A stretch of DNA of 16,738 nucleotides from GCA-003244245 sp050700495 (GTDB lineage Bacteria > Actinomycetota > Actinomycetes > Mycobacteriales > Pseudonocardiaceae): NCBI GenBank assembly GCA_050700495.1, contig JBOHHF010000312.1, forward strand, positions 1 through 16,738, read 5' to 3'. The translations under genes and the position numbers were made by a program. Position 1 is the first letter of the stretch; every line of letters starts with the position of its first letter. The notes beneath the pieces are model-generated. The model was not told the origin of the DNA, made no database searches, and saw nothing but the letters and a program-made list of their open reading frames with translations. Shown one piece after another: positions 6,663-13,739 of the stretch.

Positions 6663-6932
6663 TCAGGCGGCTTGATCACTGGTTGCCGAAAGGTTCTGAC
6701 CGGGTGGTTCGCCGACTGCGAGTTGGGCGGCGGTGTATTCGGCTTTCCATCGCTGTCGTTCGGCGATGGCGTGCAAGAGCAGGACGGGCCGCAGTGGCAC
6801 GTCGGGATCGGCGGGACTGGGGCGTTCCCACTGGTATGGCCCGTCTTCGGGGCCGTGCGCGGGCTGGATTCCGGCCTGTTCGAGGAGTTGCCGGACGAAT
6901 TCGCCGCGTTCGGCACGGTGCAACTGGCTCAA
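6663..6932 (-). CDS. Small unknown protein, first gene of the xis-int operon
   Basis: The frame is open on the minus strand and ends at TGA 6665-6663, 16 nt before xis. Third codon positions are strongly GC-rich. No ATG or GTG is available; TTG 6932 or TTG 6923 are the possible starts, giving about 86-89 residues. Visible stretches are HRAERGEFVRQLLEQAGIQP, GPEDGPYQWERPSPADP and RPVLLLHAIAERQRWKAEYT. It looks like a soluble, partly helical protein. I do not recognise a family. The position suggests an element-encoded accessory factor. It may be missing its natural 5' end, because the frame runs on upstream through the promoter of the divergent gntR gene. Confidence 0.55.
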   Translation of the reverse strand: MSQLHRAERGEFVRQLLEQAGIQPAHGPEDGPYQWERPSPADPDVPLRPVLLLHAIAERQRWKAEYTAAQLAVGEPPGQNLSATSDQAA

Positions 6933-6946
6933 ACCAGTTTTAGAGT
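6922..6946 (+). promoter_or_regulatory. Palindromic operator and leaderless promoter of gntR
   Basis: AACTGG (6922-6927) and CCAGTT (6934-6939) are exact reverse complements with a 6-nt spacer. They are followed by TAGAGT (6941-6946), a good -10 box ending 7 nt before ATG 6954. The operator would block the -35 region, which fits autorepression by the GntR protein. It also lies at the 5' end of the divergent small gene and the xis-int operon, so both directions could be controlled. Confidence 0.55.
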
Positions 6947-6953
6947 AGGTGGC

Positions 6954-7730
6954 ATGAACCTGGACCCGGCCGACAAACAGCTGCCGAGCCGCCGGATCGC
7001 CGACGCGGTACGCGCCCTGATCACCGACGGCGAGCTGGCACCCGGCGACAAGCTGCCCTCCGAGCGCGAGCTGGCCCGGCGCTTCAACACCGCCCGCAAC
7101 ACCGCCCGCGAGGCCATCCGCATGCTCAGCGAAGAAGGCCTCGTCACCGCCCAGCACGGGCGCGGAGTGTTCGTCCGCGAGAAACAGCGCATGGCCCGCT
7201 GGGGCAACGAGCGCTACTCCCGGCGCACCTACCGCGAGACCGGGCTCACCCCGTTCCGGCTGGAAATGCAGCGCCAGGGCAAGACCCCCCGCGTCGAGGT
7301 AACCTCCATCGAGCAGGTCACCCCACCCCTCGACGTTGCCGAACGGCTCAAGGCGTCACCCGAGGAGCCCTCGGTGCTGCGCCGGTGCAACACCTACTAC
7401 GCCGACGACGAACCCGTGCAGGTGGTCACCACCTACATCCGCTGGGCCGACGCCGAAGGCACCCTGTTGTTACAGCCCAAGACCGGACCGGGCGGCATCT
7501 ACGGTCGACTGGAAGAACGCGGCCACACCATGACCAGCGGCCAAGACGAGATCACCGCCCGAATGGCCAGCCACCACGAAGCCCAGCTCCTCGATCTACC
7601 CCCCGGCGTGCCAGTACTCGACGTCCTGCACACCAGCCTCGACCAGCACGGCGAACCCTTCGAGGTGTCCCGGTTCGTCCACCGAGCCGACCGCGCCGGA
7701 CTCGTCTATCACTTCCCCGTCGAGAGCTGA
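6954..7730 (+). CDS. GntR/HutC-family regulator with UTRA domain
   Basis: The protein has 258 residues. The N-terminal winged HTH (about 8-78) shows the GntR pattern RIADAVRALI, PGDKLPSERELARRFNTARN and EEGLVTAQHGRGVFV. A UTRA ligand-binding domain follows (about 95-255) with RRCNTYYADDEPVQVVTTYI and an ending FVHRADRAGLVYHFPVES. HutC-subfamily regulators of this kind control excision or replication in actinomycete integrative elements (KorSA in pSAM2) as well as metabolic genes. ATG 6954 is preferred because the promoter leaves no leader and upstream in-frame sequence overlaps the operator. The EamA permease starts 6 nt after the stop and should be co-transcribed; its substrate could be the UTRA ligand, but this is a guess. 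Confidence 0.9.
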   Translation: MNLDPADKQLPSRRIADAVRALITDGELAPGDKLPSERELARRFNTARNTAREAIRMLSEEGLVTAQHGRGVFVREKQRMARWGNERYSRRTYRETGLTPFRLEMQRQGKTPRVEVTSIEQVTPPLDVAERLKASPEEPSVLRRCNTYYADDEPVQVVTTYIRWADAEGTLLLQPKTGPGGIYGRLEERGHTMTSGQDEITARMASHHEAQLLDLPPGVPVLDVLHTSLDQHGEPFEVSRFVHRADRAGLVYHFPVES

Positions 7731-7736
7731 CCACCC

Positions 7737-8651
7737 ATGTGGCCCGCCACGCGGGGACCAGCACTGATCGTCGCGCTGGCGCTGCTGTGGGGCTCCAACT
7801 TCGCCTGGATCAAAATCTCACTGGATTCGTTCAGCCCCATCCAAGTGACGTTCGGTCGCATGCTGCTCGGCGCTCTCATCCTCTTGGGGGTCGTCGCGAT
7901 CACCCATGACCAGCTACCCCACGGCCGCAGCATCTGGGCACACCTCACCGTCGCCGCGCTGGTCGCCAACGCCGCCCCCTACCTGCTCTTCGCCCTCGGC
8001 GAAACCCGCGTCGACTCCAGCATCGCGGGAGTCATGAACGCCACCACACCCCTGTGGACCCTCGCCCTCGTGGCCGCCGCCCGCACCACGGAACCCATCC
8101 GGCCCACGCAGGTCGCCGGGTTCGTCCTCGGCCTGACCGGCTGCATCGTCATCTTCGCCCCCGGCAACAGCGGCACGCTCGACCCGCTCGGAACTCTCTA
8201 CTGCCTGCTCGCGGCGGTCAGCTACGCGATCAGCTACGTCTACATGGCCCGCTACCTCGCACCGAAACCGATCACCCCAACCGCTCTGGCCGCCGCCCAG
8301 CTCATCGCCGCCACCGGATGGACCCTGCCCGCACTCGCCGCCCACCCCGAACCAGTACCGGCCTACGCCCCCGGCCCCTGGGCCGCACTCGCCATCCTCG
8401 GCATTCTCGGCACTGGCCTCGCCTACATCATCAACTACGCACTCATCCGCAACGAAGGACCCACCCACGCCTCCGCCGTCACCTACCTCGTCCCCATCGT
8501 CTCGGTCACCATCGGTGCCGCAGCCCTCTCCGAGCCACTCACCCCCAGCCTGCTCACCGGCTCCACCCTTGTCCTCATCGGCATAGCGCTCTCCCACCGC
8601 ACACCGCCAATCCACAACGCGCGACAGGCAAGCCACTCACGACAACCGTAA
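7737..8651 (+). CDS. EamA/DMT-family permease
   Basis: The protein has 304 residues and about ten transmembrane helices arranged as two EamA repeats (about 8-135 and 150-285). Family marks are ALLWGSNFAWIKISLDSFSP near the N-terminus, AGVMNATTPLWTLAL closing repeat one, and ASAVTYLVPIVSVTIGAAAL with LTPSLLTGSTLVLIGIAL closing repeat two. Members export or exchange amino acids, nucleosides or other metabolites across the cytoplasmic membrane; the substrate cannot be told from sequence. The gene is 6 nt behind gntR without a strong Shine-Dalgarno site, suggesting translational coupling. The C-terminal 20 residues are hydrophilic. Confidence 0.92.
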   Translation: MWPATRGPALIVALALLWGSNFAWIKISLDSFSPIQVTFGRMLLGALILLGVVAITHDQLPHGRSIWAHLTVAALVANAAPYLLFALGETRVDSSIAGVMNATTPLWTLALVAAARTTEPIRPTQVAGFVLGLTGCIVIFAPGNSGTLDPLGTLYCLLAAVSYAISYVYMARYLAPKPITPTALAAAQLIAATGWTLPALAAHPEPVPAYAPGPWAALAILGILGTGLAYIINYALIRNEGPTHASAVTYLVPIVSVTIGAAALSEPLTPSLLTGSTLVLIGIALSHRTPPIHNARQASHSRQP

Positions 8652-8974
8652 AGCACCAGTTGAGACCGACAACTCTCACGCGGCGTGTCCACTCTCACGC
8701 AATGTTGTTGCCGAATCCCCTTCTATGGGATCAAGGCGCCGCCTGCGGCGGCGTACGTACCCTCACCTCAGCGAGTACGCCATCTGGCCGCCCGACCGGA
8801 ACCGCGACACTGCGCGCGGCCTAGCGGCCGTGCTCGGTCGCGGCCGGCCCGGGCCGCCAACACCACGCAGTCGGGGCACGCCGCCGTAGGCACCACCTTG
8901 ACCACGAGGACACCGACCACACTCCGCGTCAGCCACCGTGACTGCGTCGAGGTCATTGCCCGTCGGTTGGTCCT
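8652..8974. other. Convergent intergenic region with GC hairpin
   Basis: This 323-bp stretch lies between the converging permease and tetR genes. It holds a perfect hairpin CGCCGCC-TGC-GGCGGCG (8737-8753), a plausible shared terminator, and several shorter GC palindromes around 8816-8860. Short minus-strand frames exist (for example 8768-8956, with a CPDC motif), but no start signal or family supports them. Confidence 0.45.
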
Positions 8975-9628
8975 TCAATCGTGTCGGGTGCTAGGGGTCG
9001 TGCTGTCGTCATCGGGTGCCTCGCCGGCTTGGGTCGGCACGAACGACTTCAGGTGGTCCAACGCGACGCGCAGGGCGTTGCGCATGGGGCGGGCGTCGAG
9101 CTTCATGGAGGAGATGAGGTAACCGCCCTGAATGATGGCGATCATGGTCTCGGCGAGGATCGTCGGGTTGGCGTCGTCGCCAAGCAGTCCTTGCGCTTGT
9201 ATCAGGCCGAGTTCGCGGCTTAGAGATGCCTCCCACTGTGCGAACGCGTCTGCGGCTTGGCTGCGCAGGGGTTTGCCCTGCTCGATGACCTCGCTGGCGA
9301 TCGACCCGAGCGGGCAACCGTGGAATTTGAACAGAGTTTCGTGCGCGTTGGTCATCGCGTCGAACCAGGCGGTGATGCCTGACCATGTGCCACTCAGGTG
9401 GATGTCCTGCTGTTCGAGGAGGCGGCCGAGCTGGTGGCGCAGCACGTGCCCGATGAGGTCATCTTTGCTGGTGAAGTAGTGGTAGAACTGGCTCTTGCCG
9501 GTGCCCGAGGCGGTGAGGATGTCCTCGATGCTGGTGGCGCTCACGCCGCGCTCATACATCAGCGCAGCAGCGGCCGACAGGATGCGGCCCTTGGTGTCCC
9601 GCCCCCGGTGCGTCGTGGGTTGAGGCAT
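8975..9628 (-). CDS. TetR/AcrR-family regulator
   Basis: The protein has 217 residues and starts at ATG 9628 (MPQPTTHRGRDTKGRILSAA). The N-terminal TetR HTH spans about 10-60 with ALMYERGVSATSIEDILTAS and GTGKSQFYHYFTSKDDLIGH, a canonical recognition helix. The C-terminal half (LGSIASEVIEQGKPLRSQAA, TMIAIIQGGYLISSMKLDAR) resembles the TetR_C ligand domain of YcdC/LfrR-like proteins. The neighbours upstream on the same strand are two membrane-protein paralogs, the likely targets. Two strong inverted repeats (9738-9759 and 13504-13537) are candidate operators. The frame is open further upstream, but the HTH position supports the start chosen. Confidence 0.9.
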   Translation of the reverse strand: MPQPTTHRGRDTKGRILSAAAALMYERGVSATSIEDILTASGTGKSQFYHYFTSKDDLIGHVLRHQLGRLLEQQDIHLSGTWSGITAWFDAMTNAHETLFKFHGCPLGSIASEVIEQGKPLRSQAADAFAQWEASLSRELGLIQAQGLLGDDANPTILAETMIAIIQGGYLISSMKLDARPMRNALRVALDHLKSFVPTQAGEAPDDDSTTPSTRHD

Positions 9629-9737
9629 CGGCTGCGACCTCACCGGCCACGTGGCGCGATGGTGGCGACGAAGTGATCCAGCCCCATGAGAGCCATCTTC
9701 CCCGGCAGCTGCGGTTAACACCCGGTAACTATGCCCA

Positions 9738-9759
9738 GTTGTGCTGCCTGTTGCACAAC
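9738..9759. promoter_or_regulatory. Inverted repeat upstream of tetR
   Basis: GTTGTGC (9738-9744) and GCACAAC (9753-9759) are exact reverse complements with an 8-nt spacer, about 110 bp before the tetR start. On the minus strand a CATAGT string follows at 9733-9728 and could be a -10 box. A TetR autoregulatory operator is plausible; a terminator for the disrupted upstream gene is the alternative. I see nothing else in 9629-9908. Confidence 0.4.
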
Positions 9760-9908
9760 CCAGCAGGAACCGGCTGGTGCGGCCGCGGTAATCCTGGTGG
9801 TGCGACGCCTGGCCCGCAGCGTTCTCACGAGTAACCGCGGCCCGTTGGACAGCATGACGGGCCGCCGTCAACGGAGCTGGAACGCACCCCGCTGGGGATG
9901 GTCGGCCC

Positions 9909-10322
9909 TCAGTTCGCCAGGGCTCGGTAGGCGAGCCCCGTTGCGACGGCATACACTAGGTGGTGCAACGCGTCGATCGCCAACTCGCTCGCCTCCATCT
10001 CGGACGCCGGGGGTGCGACGTCCAGCGCGGGCAACATCACGAGACCTCCTCCCCAGACGGCTGCGAAGTGGACTGTCGTCGCCGATCGGCCGCCCAAGCC
10101 GACGCCGGCGAGGAGCCCTCGAACTGCTCCCCATCCCGTGCCGTAACCCCAGTGGACAAGCGTGCTCAAGCGCGCTTTGGCGGCCTCGTCGACCGGTTCG
10201 ACGCGCAGGATCTTGCAGGCGGTGTCCGCAGGAGCGGAACTGCCCGCACGATCGCGCAGCTTCATTTCCGATGTGCTTGACAGCGTCATTGCGGCGGTAC
10301 CAACGACACCGGCGAACAAGCC
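9909..10322 (-). pseudogene. 3' part of membrane-protein paralog split by an insertion sequence
   Basis: From the target-duplication codon GGC (10322-10320) the frame reads LFAGVVGTAAMTLSSTSEMK to a stop at 9909. It has about four hydrophobic segments and the shared motifs VHWGYGTGWGAVRGLL and AVWGGGLVMLPALDV. It aligns along its length with the intact 148-residue paralog at 12899-13345. A TGA from the insertion-sequence end lies immediately upstream in frame, and the true 5' end (13 codons with a strong ribosome site) is at 12719-12757. Removing the insertion and one GCC copy would restore a 149-residue frame. The family resembles the small YagU/DUF1440-type membrane proteins; function unknown. 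Confidence 0.88.
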
Positions 10323-10335
10323 TCAGACCTCCGGA
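10323..10335 (+). repeat. Left terminal inverted repeat of the insertion sequence
   Basis: The 13 bp TCAGACCTCCGGA match the complement of the right end perfectly; similarity fades after two further shared bases (GT). Confidence 0.85.
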
Positions 10336-10419
10336 AGTATCTCAACGATAGTCTCGTGAACTGTGGGTTTGTGGGCGTGTCGGTCTGCGAAAAGCGTTCA
10401 ACTGGGGTAGGGTTGGTGG

Positions 10420-12675
10420 GTGTCGATCGGGGTCGCGGTGCAGGTCATGCTGGAGGGCATGCCCGATTCCCGTGACCTGCGGTTGGTCGAGGTCGATGGT
10501 CAGGTGTTGGTCCTGGTCGGGCGGGTGGTGATCGCCGGGTGGGACGTGGGGGACGCGCCGATGCGCAACCTGGCGGTGGTGACGTTGCGGAACCTGGGTT
10601 TCACCGGCCAGCGAGTGGCCGAGGTGCTGGGCCTGAGTCAGGAGTACGTCTCGATTCTGCGGGGGCGGGCGCGCCGGGAGGGGTCGGCGGGGGTGGTGCC
10701 CCGGCGGGGTCGCCCACCAGCGCTGGGTGCCCGTGAGCTGGGCCGGGCCCGGTGGCTGCGGGAGCAGGGACATTCCGACGTGGAGATCGGCCGGCGGGTG
10801 GGGGTGCACGCCACGACGGTGTGCCGCGTGCTGGGTCCGCGGCCTGCCCACGGGGCGCAGGACACGCCGACTGCCCAGACGCTGCCGCTGGGCAGTGACC
10901 TGCCCGACACCGACCTGCCCGCCGACCTGCCGGTTGTTGACCTGCCCGACGCCGATCTGCCCGGTGCCGGTCGGGCGCAGCGACCGGCACCGGTGGTGGA
11001 GGAGCCCACCGGTGGGTCTGAACCAGACCTGCCCGGCGACCGGTCTGGTGATCCCGGCGACCGGTCTGGTGATGAGGACGGTGGGCCCCTCGCTGGTGGG
11101 GTGGTGGGCTCGGCGCGGATCGGGCAGAGTGCGGTGGGCAGCAGGTATGCGGGTGCGATGCTGCTGCACGCGTTTTTCGACCGGGCCGACGCGGCCGGGG
11201 TGCTCGGGCAGGCGTGCGCGGGGTCGGCGCGGGCGCGCTATGACGACCTGGGGTTGCTGACCGGGACCTGTCTGGCGTTCGCGCTGGGGACCTCCAGTGT
11301 GGAGGGTGTCAAGCACCTGATCCGATCCCAGGCCGGGCCGCTGGCAGGGCTGGCCGCCCTGCCTGAGCTGCGCACCCTGCGCCCGCGGCTGGCCGCGCTG
11401 GCTGAGCGGTGCGACCCGCTGGAACTCCAGCAGCGTCTGGCCGCGGCGATGCTGGCCGCGGATGCCCCCGGGCTGGGGGTGTACTTCGTCGATGATCACT
11501 TCGTGCCCTACGAGGGCGCCAAACCGGTGAGCAAGGGCTGGAACACCAAACGCCGCCACGCCCAGCCCGGCCGCGACGACACCCTGGTCACCGACTACCA
11601 CGGTCGGGCGGTGTGTTTCGCCTCCGGCGAGCCCAGCGGGCTGTCGGTGACCCTGCCCGGTGCGCTCGATCAGCTGCGCACCATCCTGGGCCCGGACGCG
11701 AGGATCATGCTCGGGTTCGACCGGGGCGGGTCCTACCCGAAGGTGTTCGCGGCCTGCCGCGACGCCGGCGCGGACTGGCTGACCTGGCGCCGCGGGGCCC
11801 TGACCCCCACCACCACCGTGCCCCTCCGGTCGTTTCGGGTCGGCCCCAGCGGGACCACCGAGGTGGTGACCCTGGCCGAGGAGACCGTCGAGATCCCCGG
11901 CTACGGCACCGCCCGTCAACTCACCCTGTTCGAGCACGACAAGCCGGTGATGCAGATCCTCACCAGCGACACCACCGCCCCCGCGGCGGCGCTGCTGGCC
12001 TGGCTGCGCTGCCGCTGGCGCATCGAGAACGTATTCAAATACCTCACCGCCCACCACGGCATCGACTGGCTGTGCGACTACCGCGCCGACATCGGCCCCG
12101 ACACCACCCCGATACCCAACCCCGCCCGCGTCGCCGCGAAAAAGACCCTCGCCGACGCCCAGGCCGAACTCGCCACCGCCGAACGCGCCCTGGCCCAACT
12201 CCTGGGATCTGACCAACCCCACACCACGATCAACAAAGCCATCCCCACCGCCCAGACCCGCATCACCACCGCCACCGACGCTGTCACCCAGGCCACAACC
12301 GAACTCAACACCCACCCCGCGAAACTCCCCGCCAACACCCTCGACCCCGACGCCAAACGCGCCCGCCCACACACCGGCCGACGGGCCCTGCAGATGGTGC
12401 TACGGCTGCTGGCCTTCAACGCCGAGTACTGGCTCGCCGACCGACTCAACAACTACCTCCAAGACCCCGACGAATACCGCGCGATCACCCGCAACCTGCT
12501 CCACCTCGGCGGACACCTCACCTACACCCCCCACACCATCACCGTCACCCTCGACCGACCCGCCACCCCCCGACTCACCCAAGCCCTCACACTGCTCCTC
12601 GACGAGATCAACACCACCCCACCCCACCTACCCGCAGACCCCCGCCCCATCACCTACCAACTCACCACCACATGA
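10420..12675 (+). CDS. DDE transposase
   Basis: The protein has 751 residues. Two N-terminal helix-turn-helix segments (about 48-85, LGFTGQRVAEVLGLSQEYVS; and 105-142, GHSDVEIGRRVGVHATTVCR) should bind the element ends. An Asp/Pro-rich linker (about 155-225) has repeated DLP units. The catalytic domain shows FVDDHFVPYEG (Asp358), LGFDRGG (Asp434) and CRWRIENVFKY (Glu536), a plausible DDE triad with an IS4-like W-R-x-E-N-x-F-K-Y signature. A helical Ala/Thr-rich insert (about 570-640) follows. The start GTG 10420 lies 6 nt after a TAGGGT -10-like box, so the mRNA may be leaderless. A large opposite-strand frame is only a codon-bias shadow. Confidence 0.88.
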   Translation: MSIGVAVQVMLEGMPDSRDLRLVEVDGQVLVLVGRVVIAGWDVGDAPMRNLAVVTLRNLGFTGQRVAEVLGLSQEYVSILRGRARREGSAGVVPRRGRPPALGARELGRARWLREQGHSDVEIGRRVGVHATTVCRVLGPRPAHGAQDTPTAQTLPLGSDLPDTDLPADLPVVDLPDADLPGAGRAQRPAPVVEEPTGGSEPDLPGDRSGDPGDRSGDEDGGPLAGGVVGSARIGQSAVGSRYAGAMLLHAFFDRADAAGVLGQACAGSARARYDDLGLLTGTCLAFALGTSSVEGVKHLIRSQAGPLAGLAALPELRTLRPRLAALAERCDPLELQQRLAAAMLAADAPGLGVYFVDDHFVPYEGAKPVSKGWNTKRRHAQPGRDDTLVTDYHGRAVCFASGEPSGLSVTLPGALDQLRTILGPDARIMLGFDRGGSYPKVFAACRDAGADWLTWRRGALTPTTTVPLRSFRVGPSGTTEVVTLAEETVEIPGYGTARQLTLFEHDKPVMQILTSDTTAPAAALLAWLRCRWRIENVFKYLTAHHGIDWLCDYRADIGPDTTPIPNPARVAAKKTLADAQAELATAERALAQLLGSDQPHTTINKAIPTAQTRITTATDAVTQATTELNTHPAKLPANTLDPDAKRARPHTGRRALQMVLRLLAFNAEYWLADRLNNYLQDPDEYRAITRNLLHLGGHLTYTPHTITVTLDRPATPRLTQALTLLLDEINTTPPHLPADPRPITYQLTTT

Positions 12676-12705
12676 TCACCATTGAACAACGGGCTCAAGC
12701 CGACC

Positions 12706-12718
12706 TCCGGAGGTCTGA
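12706..12718 (-). repeat. Right terminal inverted repeat of the insertion sequence
   Basis: This is the exact complement of the left end. It lies within a 14-bp perfect palindrome GACCTCCGGAGGTC (12702-12715), which the left end lacks. Confidence 0.85.
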
Positions 12719-12757
12719 GCCTCGGCCGACGGCCGACGCGAGATGCCCGATGGTCAT
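12719..12757 (-). pseudogene. 5' part of the split membrane-protein paralog
   Basis: ATG 12757-12755 is preceded by AAGGAGG (minus strand, 12768-12762) and opens MTIGHLASAVGRG before meeting the insertion sequence at the target duplication. The next codon of the original gene (Leu, TTG) is at 10319-10317. The start mirrors that of the intact paralog (MSVLIAVGLGLVAGLVGT). A transcript reading into the insertion sequence would end after about 10 more codons at a TGA. Confidence 0.85.
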
Positions 12758-12898
12758 CGTGCCTCCTTGGTGATGAAACATCGACTGCCGCCCAACGCTC
12801 CCCAGCGTCGCTCCGGTGATGATCCCTCTCTGCACGAGAATCAAAGCCGGTTCTCTTCCCGCTCGGTACCGGGTCCGAATCGGCGGTTCCGGCTAGGG

Positions 12899-13345
12899 CT
12901 ATTTCACCACGACCCAGAGCACCTCGAAGGTCACACCGGTAACGAGAGCGTAGACGCCCTTGTGGAAAAGGTCGGTGACCAGCTCCTGTCGTTTCCACTG
13001 CCACGGCCACGGAGCGATGCCCAGGCTGCGGTAGAGCAGCACGTCACCGCCCCATACCAGGCCGTAGTGCACCACGGTCGCCAGCACTGGACCCAGCGCG
13101 GTGACGCCGAGCAGGCCGCGGACCGCGCCGAGGGTGATCCCGTGTGCCCAGTGCACGGGTGCGTTGAGCCGTGTGGGGCTTTGCGGATCACCCGAGCGGC
13201 CAAGCAGCTTCGTGCCGACTTGACCAGGCACGGTGCTCGGCTGCCGGGACGTCGCGCGCATTTCCACGGTTTCGGAGGCCGTCATCGCAATGGTGCCGAC
13301 GAGGCCAGCGACCAGCCCGAGACCTACGGCAATGAGAACGCTCAT
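12899..13345 (-). CDS. Small YagU/DUF1440-like membrane protein (intact paralog)
   Basis: The protein has 148 residues and starts at ATG 13345 with AAAGGAGAG upstream. A hydrophobic N-terminus with the motif VAGLVGTIAMTASE, then HWAHGITLGAVRGLLGVTAL, VHYGLVWGGDVLLYRSLGIA and a last helix GVYALVTGVTFEVLWVVV suggest four membrane-embedded segments. It is about the same length as the neighbour split by the insertion sequence and shares its motif order (GTxAM, VHW..G...GAVRGLL, VWGG), so the two are a tandem duplication. It is probably the first gene of an operon driven from 13504-13539. The biochemical role is unknown, and the family name is given from motif resemblance only. Confidence 0.82.
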   Translation of the reverse strand: MSVLIAVGLGLVAGLVGTIAMTASETVEMRATSRQPSTVPGQVGTKLLGRSGDPQSPTRLNAPVHWAHGITLGAVRGLLGVTALGPVLATVVHYGLVWGGDVLLYRSLGIAPWPWQWKRQELVTDLFHKGVYALVTGVTFEVLWVVVK

Positions 13346-13503
13346 CGTCTACCGTCTCTCCTTTCGGTGGTGGCAAGGGTGGCCCCCGGCTAGGCACCTT
13401 GGTCTTGGCTTTGCATGAGACTGCCGTCGGCGTAGCTAGGTAGAGCCGGTGACGTAGGCAGCGTCGTCCAGTTCTCCGCACATCCATCCGGTGTACTCAA
13501 CCC
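13346..13503 (-). other. Leader of the membrane-paralog operon
   Basis: This stretch of about 158 bp lies between the predicted promoter and the first start codon. It is long for an actinobacterial leader. I see no convincing small gene or known riboswitch in it; a leader peptide or regulatory fold is possible. Confidence 0.3.
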
Positions 13504-13539
13504 TGACAGAACTGTACCGCAAAGTACAGTTCTGTCAAA
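13504..13539 (-). promoter_or_regulatory. Promoter embedded in a perfect 14-bp inverted repeat
   Basis: TGACAGAACTGTAC (13504-13517) and its exact reverse complement (13524-13537) are separated by 6 nt. On the minus strand TTGACA and TACAGT are 16 bp apart and lie inside the palindrome, making a near-consensus sigma-70 promoter for the membrane-paralog operon. On the plus strand CTGACA and TACAGT sit symmetrically. A dimeric repressor bound here would cover both boxes; the nearby TetR protein is the obvious candidate. Confidence 0.72.
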
Positions 13540-13739
13540 CCGGGACGATCCGTGCGATATCTGCAGGCCCCGCACAGGATGGGCGATCGGCGACGAGCTG
13601 GTCGGGGCCACGCGGATACGCCGGGTTCGCCAGACGTGCTATCCACATGCTGTTAGCCCCGGTCAACAGCGGAGACTCGCAGACCTTCGCGGCCGGGCCC
13701 TCCGCAGGTCAACGGCAGCCGACGTGCCCAATAGTCAGA
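13540..13739. other. Right end of the element, no gene seen
   Basis: This 200-bp stretch between the palindromic promoter and attR holds the right copy of the 23-bp repeat (13636-13658). No coding frame with a start signal is convincing. Confidence 0.4.
13636..13658 (+). repeat. Putative integrase arm-type site, right copy
   Basis: These 23 bp match 5749-5771 except for two G-to-A differences. The copy lies 81 bp inside attR, in the same orientation as the left copy. Confidence 0.5.

Larger units (their letters stand above)
10323..12718 (+). mobile_element. Insertion sequence of 2,396 bp with 13-bp inverted ends
   Basis: The left end TCAGACCTCCGGA (10323-10335) is an exact reverse complement of the right end 12706-12718. 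A 3-bp direct repeat GCC flanks it (10320-10322 and 12719-12721). One long transposase gene fills the interior. The ends are supported independently by the interrupted host gene, whose frame is restored exactly by removing the element plus one GCC. I cannot assign an IS family; the transposase type is widespread in actinobacteria. Confidence 0.88.

Noticed and set aside
8763..8978. Short minus-strand frames between the permease and tetR, one with CPDC
   Set aside because: No ribosome site or recognisable family, and two frames compete; possibly a frameshifted relic but not supportable.
9629..9952. Longer TetR protein starting upstream at 9952
   Set aside because: The extra 108 residues are low-complexity and run through the inverted repeat and probable promoter; the HTH is correctly placed from ATG 9628.
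10342..12372. Long minus-strand open frame of 676 codons
   Set aside because: It lies opposite the transposase; its Gly/Val/Arg/Gln/Pro-rich translation has no domain and reflects codon bias of the plus-strand gene.
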